From Marivirga sp. ANT-B6 (GTDB lineage Bacteria; Bacteroidota; Bacteroidia; Cytophagales; Cyclobacteriaceae): a stretch of 54,251 bases of DNA. Positions 10,076 to 19,549 of this stretch are shown here, piece after piece; the first letter of the stretch is position 1, and each line of letters begins with the position of its first letter. The translations under genes and the position numbers were made by a program. Below the pieces are notes generated by a model, which worked only from the letters and a program-made list of their open reading frames with translations, did not search any database and was not told the origin of the DNA. Where the stretch lies: NCBI GenBank assembly GCA_001683905.1, contig LXQK01000027.1:1-54251 (forward strand), written 5' to 3'.

Positions 10076-11020
10076 TTATATCCTGGGCAGGTGAACACCT
10101 GCCAACATACACCGTACGCTACCACCACCATATTTCTCAATGGTAGAAATACTTACAGGAACGATTTTAGCATACCGCATTAAAGTAGTAAGCTGGTCCT
10201 GCCGCAGTGCAGCATGTGCCGCGCCTGAGATAATCAGAAATTTATCCCCCAGTGCATTGGTAAGTTGTAACATATTCCCCGCAAACTGGACCATCTGCTC
10301 ATAGTCAATTATGACCAGCTCGTGTCCTGTTTCTTCTAATGTATCCAGCACCTTATCCCGGTCCTCAACACCAGGAATACATTCAGCGCATATAACGGCA
10401 AATCTATCGCCTACGCACATGACCACATTGGTATGATAGATATCGCGCCCCTGATCGTCGTGCGCCTTAAAAGAGATAAGCTTATACCCTAAACGATCGG
10501 CTACTTTTTTTAGCAAGATAGGATGCGTGCGGGGCGAGATATTGGCATAGGCAATTTTGTTGATATAATCGAAAACAATACTTCCCGTTCCTTCCAAATA
10601 TTGATCCTGTTGCTCATGGGAAGATAAATCCCATACTTCTTTGACCAAAAATTGATGCTTTTTATTAAGCTGCTCGACCAGGTCGTTCCTCCTTTCTAAC
10701 CTGCGGTTAGCAGCTTGCATAGGGTATAATATCACCGTGCCGTCATTGTGCATGGAAAACCAATTGTTAGGGAAAATCGAATCGGGCTTGTGCGGTTCGG
10801 GTGTATCTTCTACTACAATTACGTCAATCTTTAAGTCGCGAAGTTTAGCAACAAAGTCATCAAACTCCTTTAGTGCCTTCAGTTGAATGATATCCTTTTG
10901 GTCAATGCCATCTTTTTTTTGAAAAGCATTGCTGGCGGCTGTTTGTTCGTTGTAGCCGAACTTGACAGGACGGATCATTACGACAGCATTTGGTGCCTGA
11001 TTTACTGCTGAATTGGTCAT
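10076..11020 (-). CDS. ctlX: Citrulline utilization hydrolase CtlX-like (amidinotransferase/DDAH superfamily)
   Basis: VVMIRPVKFGYNEQTAASNAFQ...VVEDTPEPHKPDSIFPNNWFSMHNDGTVILYPM...GTGSIVFD...HTNVVMCVG. Confidence 0.9.
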   Translation of the reverse strand: MTNSAVNQAPNAVVMIRPVKFGYNEQTAASNAFQKKDGIDQKDIIQLKALKEFDDFVAKLRDLKIDVIVVEDTPEPHKPDSIFPNNWFSMHNDGTVILYPMQAANRRLERRNDLVEQLNKKHQFLVKEVWDLSSHEQQDQYLEGTGSIVFDYINKIAYANISPRTHPILLKKVADRLGYKLISFKAHDDQGRDIYHTNVVMCVGDRFAVICAECIPGVEDRDKVLDTLEETGHELVIIDYEQMVQFAGNMLQLTNALGDKFLIISGAAHAALRQDQLTTLMRYAKIVPVSISTIEKYGGGSVRCMLAGVHLPRI

Positions 11021-11078
11021 ACGGAAAGTGTTTCTTGAAATTAACCCTTTTCAACAAAAAAATAGAAGAGGTATATAC

Positions 11079-11675
11079 TTATTTTTTATGGCGAGTTTGT
11101 AAAACTTCGATTACTTCGTTCAAGTCCACTTTCTTTGCTTCCAGCAATACCAGGTAATGAAATAACAGATCGGCCGCTTCGCCTTTGAAAAGGTCCAAAT
11201 TGTTGTCCATGGCCTCAATGACAAGTTCTACAGCCTCTTCACCTACTTTTTGAGCGATCTTATTCATCCCCAGTTTAAAAAGACTACTGGTATAAGATTT
11301 TTCGTCAGGTGATTCTTTGCGCGACTTGATTATTTTTTTAAGATAATTCAAAAAAGCTGCTTTATCAACATTGCTTTCTTTGAAACAGGTATCTTCTCCT
11401 GTGTGGCAAACCGGGCCTACAGGATCTACTTTGATCAACAACGTGTCCTGATCGCAATCCAGAAGGATCTCTTTGACATACAAAAAATTGCCAGATGTTT
11501 CCCCTTTCGTCCATAGCCTCTGTTTCGACCGGCTAAAAAATGTTACTTTTCCTTCATCTACGGTTTGTTGATAGGCTGCTTCATTCAAATACCCAAGCAT
11601 CAAAACCTTGTCGGTAGAAGCGTCCTGAATAATGGCAGGCACCATTCCGTCGCCTTTATTAAAATCTATTTTCAT
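11079..11675 (-). CDS. hisIE: Bifunctional phosphoribosyl-AMP cyclohydrolase / phosphoribosyl-ATP pyrophosphatase
   Basis: FFSRSKQRLWTKGETSGNFL...CDQDTLLIKVDPVGPVCHTGEDTCF (HisI) + KIAQKVGEEAVELVIEA (HisE); internal Met 11675 preferred over track start 11717. Confidence 0.96.
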   Translation of the reverse strand: MKIDFNKGDGMVPAIIQDASTDKVLMLGYLNEAAYQQTVDEGKVTFFSRSKQRLWTKGETSGNFLYVKEILLDCDQDTLLIKVDPVGPVCHTGEDTCFKESNVDKAAFLNYLKKIIKSRKESPDEKSYTSSLFKLGMNKIAQKVGEEAVELVIEAMDNNLDLFKGEAADLLFHYLVLLEAKKVDLNEVIEVLQTRHKK

Positions 11676-11721
11676 GAAGAGTTTCAAATTAAGCATGATA
11701 GGTTTATGTAAACACAAACCT

Positions 11722-12501
11722 TTATTTCATTTCATTTTTCTGATAAGGGAGCCGCACCGAGACGCCATGGTTATGTAAAAAGCCCTTTAGATCATGGATA
11801 GTTATTTCTTTATAATGAAAGATACTCGCAGCTAAGGCAGCATCAGATTTCCCCTGGCTGAAGGTATCTACAAAATGTTGCATATTTCCTGCACCACCTG
11901 AAGCAATGACGGGGATGGCTAGGGAGGAGGAAATCTCTGCTAAGAGCTCGTCAGCAAAACCCTGTTTGGTACCATCATGATCCATGGAAGTAAGTAGAAT
12001 TTCGCCTGCTCCCCTATCCTGTACCTCACGGGCCCACGGTTTGGTATGCAAAGCGGTAGGCGTGCGGCCGCCATGGGTGTGGACGATATGATCTCCATTG
12101 ATATATCTGGTATCTATCGCTACCACAATGCACTGGCTACCAAAAGCTGCCGCTAATTCGTTGATTAAATCAGGACGGTTCACAGCCGCTGAATTGATAG
12201 ACACCTTATCAGCACCAGCCCTTAGCAAAGCACGGACATCAGCTACAGCGCTAATGCCACCACCAACGGTGAACGGGATGCTGATCTTTTCTGCGATCCT
12301 GCCGACAAGCGCTACCAATGTCTTTCGCTTTTCAACGGTAGCGGTAATATCCAGGAAAACAAGTTCATCAGCGCCTTCTTCTGCATAAGCAACTGCAAGT
12401 TCTACAGGATCACCAGCATCGCGTAGTTCCAGGAAGTTTACACCCTTTACTGTGCGGCCGTCTTTGATATCAAGACAAGGAATAATTCTTTTTGTTAACA
12501 T
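11722..12501 (-). CDS. hisF: Imidazole glycerol phosphate synthase subunit HisF
   Basis: [23 protein letters not shown]...[12 protein letters not shown]...PFTVGGGI...[10 protein letters not shown]...VIASGGAG; Met at 12501 preferred over 12534. Confidence 0.97.
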   Translation of the reverse strand: MLTKRIIPCLDIKDGRTVKGVNFLELRDAGDPVELAVAYAEEGADELVFLDITATVEKRKTLVALVGRIAEKISIPFTVGGGISAVADVRALLRAGADKVSINSAAVNRPDLINELAAAFGSQCIVVAIDTRYINGDHIVHTHGGRTPTALHTKPWAREVQDRGAGEILLTSMDHDGTKQGFADELLAEISSSLAIPVIASGGAGNMQHFVDTFSQGKSDAALAASIFHYKEITIHDLKGFLHNHGVSVRLPYQKNEMK

Positions 12502-12552
12502 TGGTAGTCGTCGGATAAAATCAAGATCCTTCAATCTTTATTAAATAATAGT

Positions 12553-13839
12553 TTAAATTGCCATAGCACCTGCAATCGTGGCTGTCATCATACAGGCTAT
12601 CGTTGCCGCCAGAAGCGCACGCATTCCCAATTTCGATAGATTGCCTTGTTGATTAGGCGCCATCCCTCCGATGCCACCCACCTGAATAGCAATAGAGCTA
12701 AAATTGGAAAACCCACACAAAGCATAGGTAGCTATTATGGTTGACTTTGCGCTTAAAGTCCCTGCGCTCTTCATGTCTGCCAGTCCAAGATAGGCGACAA
12801 ATTCGTTGATAACGGTTTTCTGGCCTAGTAAACTTCCTACCTGTAGGGTATCGGCCCATTCCACACCCATCACAAAGGCAAACAGTCGAAATCCCTGGCC
12901 AAGAATATATTCTAAAGAGAAACCTTTAAACTGTCCATTTGTTGACTCTACGATCCAGGCATTTAAGCCCGTGTACTCGCCAATAAAACCACTCAGAAAA
13001 TAATTGATAGCCGCAATAACGGCAATGAAAGCAAGGAGCATCCCCCCGACATTTAGGGCAAGCTTCAACCCTTCAGAGGCACCTTTTGATAGCGCATCAA
13101 TAAGATTAACGCCTAAGTTTTCATCGTTTACGGTCAACCGGGTATCAATTTTTTCCGGCTCTGTTTCTGGAATGATGATTTTGGAAATGACGATGGCCGC
13201 AGGGGCGTTCATGATGGAGGCGCTTAGCAGATAGGCTGCAAATCGCGCTTGTTGCACCAGGTCATCACCGCCTAAAAAGGCTACATATCCTGCCAGTACA
13301 CCACCTGCAATGGTGGCCATGCCGCCCGTCATCAGGCACATAAGCTCTGAACGGGTCATATTTGGTACAAATGGTCTTACCAGCAAGGGTGCCTCAGTCT
13401 GGCCCAGGAAGATATTCCCAGCAGCAGAAAGACTTTCTGCCCCCGAAAGCCGCATAGTGCGTGCCATGATCCAGGCTATGCCGTAAACGATTTTTTGCAA
13501 CACCCCCAGGTAGTATAAGCCTGCTGTAACGGTGGAAAAGAATATTATAGTGGGCAATACCTGGAAGGCAAAGATAAATCCGAAAGAAGTACCAGCCAGA
13601 TCGCCAAAAAGAAATCGGGCACCGTCGCCGGAAAAGCTTAAGAAAATAACGAATTTCTCACTGACAAAGCCAAAGGCCTTGGCTACAGCCGGAACCTTGG
13701 TGATTAAAAGGCCGAAGGTGATTTGCAGGGATATGCCTATGCCAACAAGTTTCCAGTCAATTTTTCGCTTATTATTAGAAAAAAGAAATGCAAAAGCAAC
13801 AAGTACAATTATACCTATTATTCCCCTGAGGTAGTCCAT
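12553..13839 (-). CDS. NupC/CNT-family nucleoside transporter
   Basis: WKLVGIGISLQITFGLLI, GNIFLGQTEAPLLVRPFV, MTGGMATIAGGVLAGYVAFL, YALCGFSNFSSIAIQVGGIGGMAP. Confidence 0.94.
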   Translation of the reverse strand: MDYLRGIIGIIVLVAFAFLFSNNKRKIDWKLVGIGISLQITFGLLITKVPAVAKAFGFVSEKFVIFLSFSGDGARFLFGDLAGTSFGFIFAFQVLPTIIFFSTVTAGLYYLGVLQKIVYGIAWIMARTMRLSGAESLSAAGNIFLGQTEAPLLVRPFVPNMTRSELMCLMTGGMATIAGGVLAGYVAFLGGDDLVQQARFAAYLLSASIMNAPAAIVISKIIIPETEPEKIDTRLTVNDENLGVNLIDALSKGASEGLKLALNVGGMLLAFIAVIAAINYFLSGFIGEYTGLNAWIVESTNGQFKGFSLEYILGQGFRLFAFVMGVEWADTLQVGSLLGQKTVINEFVAYLGLADMKSAGTLSAKSTIIATYALCGFSNFSSIAIQVGGIGGMAPNQQGNLSKLGMRALLAATIACMMTATIAGAMAI

Positions 13840-13880
13840 TCAATTGATTTAGCCTCAAAAATAAGGGAATATTTTATACA

Positions 13881-13905
13881 AAAAAATTTTCCCTCCAAAG
13901 GAGGA
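13881..13905 (-). terminator. Possible terminator after the bifunctional nuclease gene
   Basis: Minus strand CCTCC-TTT-GGAGG followed by GAAAATTTTTTTG; short stem. Confidence 0.35.
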
Positions 13906-13922
13906 ATACATACCCAGGTTAT

Positions 13923-14525
13923 TTAATTGCGTCGGTTCATCTCATCTCTAATTTTAGCAGCTCTCTCATAATCTTCACTTTCTAAAGCAGCATTCAGCAT
14001 CTCCTGCAGCTTATCATGAGCAAGATCTTTTAACTGGTCGCCGGTAGGCTTTGACTTCTTCGACGATGTTTTAGCCTCTGATGTCTTTATTTCACTTTCC
14101 TCCTCTTCGCTTTCATCCGTAAGTTCTATACCCGCCTCAGATAAGATGGTTTCATAAGTAAATATGGGTACATTAAACCGCAGACCTATGGCGATAGCAT
14201 CCGAAGGTCGTGCATCTATTTCTATTGCCTTTGTTCCATTTCCACAGATGATTTTAGCAAAAAAGACACCTTCTTTAAGATCGGAAATGAGAATTTCATT
14301 GACAGAATAGTCAAAACTATGGGCAAATGACTTGAACAAATCATGTGTCATGGGCCTGTTCGGCGTAATTTTTTCTATCTCTATAGCAATTGCCTGGGCT
14401 TCAAACATCCCAATGATAATTGGCAGCCGTCGTGTGCCTTTTTTTTCACCCAATACCAACGCAAAAGATCCTGACTGAGATTGGCTGGAGGACAATCCTA
14501 ATATTTCTAATTTTATCTTATCCAC
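13923..14525 (-). CDS. Bifunctional nuclease family protein (DUF151) with C-terminal UVR motif
   Basis: LPIIIGMFEAQAIAIEIEKITPNRPMTHDLF...IDARPSDAIAIGLRFNVPIF; C-term LQEMLNAALESEDYERAAKIRDEMNRR. Confidence 0.93.
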   Translation of the reverse strand: MDKIKLEILGLSSSQSQSGSFALVLGEKKGTRRLPIIIGMFEAQAIAIEIEKITPNRPMTHDLFKSFAHSFDYSVNEILISDLKEGVFFAKIICGNGTKAIEIDARPSDAIAIGLRFNVPIFTYETILSEAGIELTDESEEEESEIKTSEAKTSSKKSKPTGDQLKDLAHDKLQEMLNAALESEDYERAAKIRDEMNRRN

Positions 14526-14530
14526 TCAGG

Positions 14531-15499
14531 CTAATTTTTAGAAGCTTTGATAGCTTCGGTTAATTTTGGAACTATTTCAAAGGCATCACCTACAATGCCG
14601 TAATCAGCAGCTTTAAAAAAAGGTGCATCAGCATCCTTGTTGATGACGACAATTGTCTTGGAAGAGTTCACCCCTGCCAAATGTTGAATAGCCCCGGAAA
14701 TTCCAACAGCAATATACAAACTTGGACTTACTTTAATACCGGTCTGCCCGACATGTTCGTGGTGCGGTCTCCAGTCCATATCAGACACTGGCTTACTACA
14801 CCCCGTAGCGGCACCTAGTTCCTTTGCAAGGTCTTCCAGCATAGACCAGTTCTCAGGCCCTTTCATCCCGCGTCCGCCTGAAACGACAATATCAGCCTCC
14901 GGAAGCAGTATATCACCTGTCGCTTTGTCTGTGGAGGTGATCCTGGCTTTGAAATCGGACTCATCGATGGTTGGCGCAAAGGCTTCGACGGTAGCAGGCT
15001 GGCCATCTTCTTTTAAATCTACGGCATTTTTCTTAATCGCAATAATTTTAGTCGGTGCCTTTAGGTCTACAACGGCGAAAGCTTTACCTGTATATATACT
15101 TTTCTTCACTTTAAAGCCATTGCTCGTATCAGGTAGCTCAACAACATTACTAACCAGGCTTGCTTTTAGTTTTACCGAAAGCCTTGCCGCGACAGGGTCT
15201 CCCAAAGACGAGGTGGCCAATACCAGCAATTTACTATTTTCCTTTTCCATGGCCTGCGCTAACACGGAGGCATAAGCTTGAATATGACCTTGATTTAGTT
15301 TCTCATCACTGACATGTAGTACCTTTTTGGCACCGCTTTTTCCTACCGCTTCAAGTTCTGCCTTATCCAGCTGCCCAAAGGCTATGGCCGTTACCTCTTC
15401 TCCTAACTTCTTAGCAGTTTCAGCAGCGTAATAAACGGCTTCCAACGATGATTTTTTAATGACTCCTTCTGTGCTTTCAATAAATACTAATACAGACAT
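14531..15499 (-). CDS. etfA: Electron transfer flavoprotein alpha subunit
   Basis: VVSGGRGMKGPENW...LGAATGCSKPVSDMDWRPHHEHVGQTGIKVSPSLYIAVGISGAIQHLAG. Confidence 0.97.
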   Translation of the reverse strand: MSVLVFIESTEGVIKKSSLEAVYYAAETAKKLGEEVTAIAFGQLDKAELEAVGKSGAKKVLHVSDEKLNQGHIQAYASVLAQAMEKENSKLLVLATSSLGDPVAARLSVKLKASLVSNVVELPDTSNGFKVKKSIYTGKAFAVVDLKAPTKIIAIKKNAVDLKEDGQPATVEAFAPTIDESDFKARITSTDKATGDILLPEADIVVSGGRGMKGPENWSMLEDLAKELGAATGCSKPVSDMDWRPHHEHVGQTGIKVSPSLYIAVGISGAIQHLAGVNSSKTIVVINKDADAPFFKAADYGIVGDAFEIVPKLTEAIKASKN

Positions 15500-15571
15500 C
15501 TTATGATTTTAGGGATTAAAAACTTATAAAAAATTATTTTCACTGCTAAAAGTAGCAACAATTGGTAGCAT

Positions 15572-16309
15572 CTATAGAACCTTAGCCTCTGTTTTCAGCA
15601 ATTTTACCAGCTCAGATACATTGTCTGATGAAATCATCTTAACAGCACCTTTCGCCGGTGGCAGCTGAAAACTGTCTACGGCAGTCATCTGTTCGTCAGA
15701 TACCGGCTCTTCTACTTTCAAGGACTTGGTTCTGGCAGACATGATACCACGCATATTTGGAATTTTCCATTCGGCTATAGGCTCCTGGCATCCGGCAATA
15801 AACGGCATTTCAATCTCCAGATATTCTTTTCCGCCTTCGATTTCACGGGCCAGTTTTGCTTTATTTCCTTCAATTTCAAGCTTCATCACAGGAGATATAG
15901 AGGGAATGCCCAACATTTCTCCCACCATGCCGTGTACCTGGCCATTGTTGAAATCGATAGATTCTCTTCCCATTAGAATCATATCATAACTGTTATTTTT
16001 TGCAATATGGGCAATTTGTGATGCTACAAAAAATGCATCTTTAGGAAAGGCATTAACTCGTATGGCATCATCCGCACCAATAGCCAGTGCTTTTCTGATT
16101 GTAGGCTCAGTATCAGCCTCCCCAACATTCAGTACAGTAACGGAACCGCCGGTAGCCTCTTTAATTTCTACTGCCCTGGCCAATGCATAATCATCATAAG
16201 GACCTATGATAAATTGAACCCCTGCAGGATCTAGTTTTGTATTATTGTCTTTGAAGTTGATTTTCGAAGTAGTATCAGGAACATGAGTAATACAAACTAA
16301 TATTTTCAT
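15572..16309 (-). CDS. etfB: Electron transfer flavoprotein beta subunit
   Basis: MKILVCITHVPDT...FIIGPYDDYALARAVEIKE...LMGRESIDFNNGQVHGMVGEMLGIP. Confidence 0.96.
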   Translation of the reverse strand: MKILVCITHVPDTTSKINFKDNNTKLDPAGVQFIIGPYDDYALARAVEIKEATGGSVTVLNVGEADTEPTIRKALAIGADDAIRVNAFPKDAFFVASQIAHIAKNNSYDMILMGRESIDFNNGQVHGMVGEMLGIPSISPVMKLEIEGNKAKLAREIEGGKEYLEIEMPFIAGCQEPIAEWKIPNMRGIMSARTKSLKVEEPVSDEQMTAVDSFQLPPAKGAVKMISSDNVSELVKLLKTEAKVL

Positions 16310-16500
16310 ATGTATTTTATTGATTTTTTGTTTCTATCTTTTCATCTAACCGCTTTCTTGAAGAGAAAGAGGTCATCAGGACTTAAATTTTGCAGTTTCT
16401 ACACCTTGAAATTAAATAAAAAGTGAAGGTATTATTTTATAACTTTAAAATTGACGTGAAGTTACGGAATTATAAAAAAAATAAAAATTGTTGTGATTAA

Positions 16501-16830
16501 ATGAATACCCAAAGACTAGAACAATTAATTGCCTTTTTGAAAGAAGACCCACTTGATCCATTCAATCTTTATGCCATAGGAATTGAATACGTCAGTAGCG
16601 AGCCTTTAAAGGCCCTTGAATATTTTGATCAAGTGCTCAAGCAACATCCAAAATACGTTCCTGTATATTTTCATGCAGCGGCGCTCTATAGGCTGTTAGG
16701 GGAAACAACTAAAGCTTCAAACTTGTATCAGTATGGTATCAGGGAAGCATCAGCCCAAAACAACCGACATGCCTTACGCGAGCTACAGGCCGCCTATCAG
16801 GAATTTCTTGACGATATGGATGAGATATGA
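16501..16830 (+). CDS. Small TPR-type protein
   Basis: DPFNLYAIGIEYVSSEPLKALEYFDQVLKQHPKYVPVYFHAAALYRLLGETTKASNLYQYGI: tandem TPR-like helices. Confidence 0.75.
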   Translation: MNTQRLEQLIAFLKEDPLDPFNLYAIGIEYVSSEPLKALEYFDQVLKQHPKYVPVYFHAAALYRLLGETTKASNLYQYGIREASAQNNRHALRELQAAYQEFLDDMDEI

Positions 16831-16944
16831 AAAAAACCCGTAACAAACCCGTAATAGCTCCGAAAGAACCAGCTCCCCTCAAATCATTTTTTTTCTTCTT
16901 GCATACCTTATAACATGCGAATAGTAGAAGCGCCGGCACTCTTT

Positions 16945-17946
16945 TCAGTCCATCTGAATCACTAATTTCCCAAATTGATTACCTGCCTTCATATCATCAA
17001 AAGCCGAAATAATGTCAGCGAAAGGTCGCACAGAATCTATCACCGGAATGATTTTGTGGCTGGAAACAAAATCGACCATGGCTGCAAATTCAGTATCATT
17101 ACCCATAGTTGTCCCTTGTAAAGTTCCCTGGTTCCAGAAAAGCCTGTATAAATCTAACGATGCGGGCAGGCCATTGGTAGCACCATAAAAAACCAGTTTT
17201 CCTGCGGGTTTTAGAATTTTTATAAACGTATTTAATTGATCGCCGCCGGCACTATCGATGACAAGGTTAAAACCTCTTGCCCGATTATAAGCTTGTTTAT
17301 GCCAATCTTTCAATTTGTAGTTATACCCTTCCAGAGCACCGTACGCCTTTGCCTTTTTTATCTTAGCGTCGCTTCCTGAAGTTACAGAGACCTCTGCCCC
17401 TGCTTTTAGTGCAAAAAGAAAGGCAAATTGGGCAACACCACCTCCTATGCCTGATATAAGTACTTGCTGCCCTGGCTGCACCCTCCCATGCCTAAAAACA
17501 GCCCGGTAAGCCGTTAGTGCTCCCAAAGGCAATGCGGCTGCTTGTTCGAAAGACAGGTGTTCCGGCTTTTGAACCAGTCGATCGATCCCAACAGCAACAT
17601 AATTGGCAAATGTGCCATTTTCCGGCATCCCTAAAATTCGATAATCATGTTGCTGTACATCGGGGTCCGACCCCCAGTTGATATTCGGGTTAATGATTAC
17701 CTTTTGACCAAGCCACTTATCATCCTGACTATCAAATACTTCTTCTACAAAACCAGCGCCATCTGATCCTAGTATTACATTATATTTGATAGATGGATAT
17801 TTATCTTCCCGGCACCATTGGTCGCGGTGATTCAGCGCGGCAGCTTTTATTCTTACCAAGGCCTGTCCGGGTTGTAGTTTTGGCTTGTCAATATCAACCA
17901 TTTTGATCCTGTCCTTCTGCTCATCTACCAACATGAGTGCTTTCAT
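16945..17946 (-). CDS. Zinc-type alcohol dehydrogenase / quinone oxidoreductase (MDR family)
   Basis: ALVRIKAAALNHRDQWCRE...ILGSDGAGFVEEV...LPLGALTAYRAVF...VLISGIGGGVAQFAFLFA. Confidence 0.92.
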   Translation of the reverse strand: MKALMLVDEQKDRIKMVDIDKPKLQPGQALVRIKAAALNHRDQWCREDKYPSIKYNVILGSDGAGFVEEVFDSQDDKWLGQKVIINPNINWGSDPDVQQHDYRILGMPENGTFANYVAVGIDRLVQKPEHLSFEQAAALPLGALTAYRAVFRHGRVQPGQQVLISGIGGGVAQFAFLFALKAGAEVSVTSGSDAKIKKAKAYGALEGYNYKLKDWHKQAYNRARGFNLVIDSAGGDQLNTFIKILKPAGKLVFYGATNGLPASLDLYRLFWNQGTLQGTTMGNDTEFAAMVDFVSSHKIIPVIDSVRPFADIISAFDDMKAGNQFGKLVIQMD

Positions 17947-18000
17947 ATCTTCAGTTTTAATTTGTATCTAAATATCTTAGACTTACCCATAGGCCTTAGG

Positions 18001-18756
18001 CTATATGATGTTCACGATATACTTGATAAATATACCTGAAACGACAGCCATAGCAAAACTTAATAAGGTGCCTATTAAGATGTATTCAGCCTCTTTTCGG
18101 TCTTTATTTCCTTTAATTTCGTTGAAGCGCAAAATCGATTTTGAGGCGATCAGGAAACCAATAAATTCGTACCTGCTAAAAAGTATGAAGGTAATAATTA
18201 AAAACCTTTCAATTCTGCCAATCCATTTACCCGCATCATTCAAACCTTTTATTTCCTCCTGGTTGAGATATTCAATTTCTTCCCGCCACCGTGCGGTTGA
18301 TTTTGCAATTAGAAATCCTGTAGGCCATATGACGATGATATAGGTCATGGCTATGGCCCAGCCTGTGGTGTGGTTGAGCGCATTTTCTAAAAATGCGTAC
18401 ATAGATGCTTCTGCTCCTGTGTAGACGACCCAGGCGAGCAGGAGCATCCCCAGATGTAGAAACTGGTCGATAATAAAATTTCTGGTATTATCTTTCTGGT
18501 ACGACTTCCATATATCGATTGCCAGGTGGGTGATCATTATAAAAAGAGGTAAAAAGATATGCAGCCAATCTGCTAAAAGCAGATAGGTGAGCCCACCTAC
18601 TACCAATGCATGAAAATAAAGATATTTTGATTTTACTTTGTTACGGACGCGCTCTATAACCCATTTATCGGGTTGCAGTATAAAGTCAGCTAATAAGTGA
18701 GCAATGATAATCCTCACCAGTATCAATACGTCTTCCTGGGTAAAAAATTGGTGCAT
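18001..18756 (-). CDS. DUF3307 multi-pass membrane protein
   Basis: LLADFILQPDKWVIERVRNK...YLYFHALVVGGLTYLLLADW...ITHLAIDIWKSYQKD: DUF3307 hallmark; start overlaps satD stop (TAATG). Confidence 0.88.
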   Translation of the reverse strand: MHQFFTQEDVLILVRIIIAHLLADFILQPDKWVIERVRNKVKSKYLYFHALVVGGLTYLLLADWLHIFLPLFIMITHLAIDIWKSYQKDNTRNFIIDQFLHLGMLLLAWVVYTGAEASMYAFLENALNHTTGWAIAMTYIIVIWPTGFLIAKSTARWREEIEYLNQEEIKGLNDAGKWIGRIERFLIITFILFSRYEFIGFLIASKSILRFNEIKGNKDRKEAEYILIGTLLSFAMAVVSGIFIKYIVNII

Positions 18757-19424
18757 TATTGCGCTAGTTTTTGGATGATGAGGCTTTTAAACCGCTTTAA
18801 AAAGTTGTCAATGGCAAACCAGCCGGCACCTTTAAGTCTCTGATTCACGGCTGCCTGCGTAATATGCAGTTTATCGGCCATGGCTTGTTGTGTCAGTCCT
18901 TCTATCTGCAATAGTACTACTTCTGCCTGAGCGCTCGACCATTTTTGTATAATGATATCTGCCAGCGGGCAAGCGACAGCCAATTCCTGGTCTACTTCTT
19001 CCCAAGGGGTTTTAATCTGCAACCACATATCACCCGTCATCTGGTCTAATATTGGCCCCGATCTTCTATAGGCGATTCCGTCGCCCTCTGCACCGGTTTC
19101 CGACAAATAGGCTATCTCCCCTAGTCCAACTGCAATTCTTGCATCCCATAAGTCTTTAAGTCCCACGTCGACACTTTTTCTGAGGGTAGCCCGAATGATG
19201 AGTGATGCGAGTAAGGCATCTTCAGGATTGGCTAATACACCTTGAAAACTGTCGCCTCTATAGATTGAAAACGGAGCGATTAAGTTACTGCTGTTCAGGA
19301 TTTTATCTGCATTAAAAAAGGAGCTTTTCAAATCTGCCAGCAATTTTTTCCGTTGATCTTTCCCGATGCGTGAGGAGTCTACTATATCGCCGGTTAGTAC
19401 TGCGTATACCTTGGGAATAGCCAT
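18756..19424 (-). CDS. SatD family protein, cyclase-like N-terminal part plus C-terminal HTH
   Basis: YAVLTGDIVDSSRI, FSIYRGDSFQGVL, ARIAVGLGEIAYLSETGAEGDGIAYRRSGP; C-term LTQQAMADKLHITQAAVNQRLKGA helix-turn-helix. Confidence 0.85.
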   Translation of the reverse strand: MAIPKVYAVLTGDIVDSSRIGKDQRKKLLADLKSSFFNADKILNSSNLIAPFSIYRGDSFQGVLANPEDALLASLIIRATLRKSVDVGLKDLWDARIAVGLGEIAYLSETGAEGDGIAYRRSGPILDQMTGDMWLQIKTPWEEVDQELAVACPLADIIIQKWSSAQAEVVLLQIEGLTQQAMADKLHITQAAVNQRLKGAGWFAIDNFLKRFKSLIIQKLAQ

Positions 19425-19459
19425 AATTTTGTTGCTTAAAAACGCAATGTATGTAAAAA

Positions 19460-19538
19460 TTATAAGCTTTCAGACTTATAATCATATAATATAAGCCTAA
19501 TACCTTATAAATACTACTTATAAGGCTATAAACTTATA
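19460..19538. repeat. Iteron-like array of six TATAAG/CTTATA sites in the satD promoter region
   Basis: TTATAAG 19460-19466, CTTATAA 19475-19481, TATAAG 19490-19495, CTTATAA 19504-19510, CTTATAAG 19517-19524, CTTATA 19533-19538; spacing about 13-16 bp. Confidence 0.85.
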
Positions 19539-19549
19539 CCAAGTTACTA

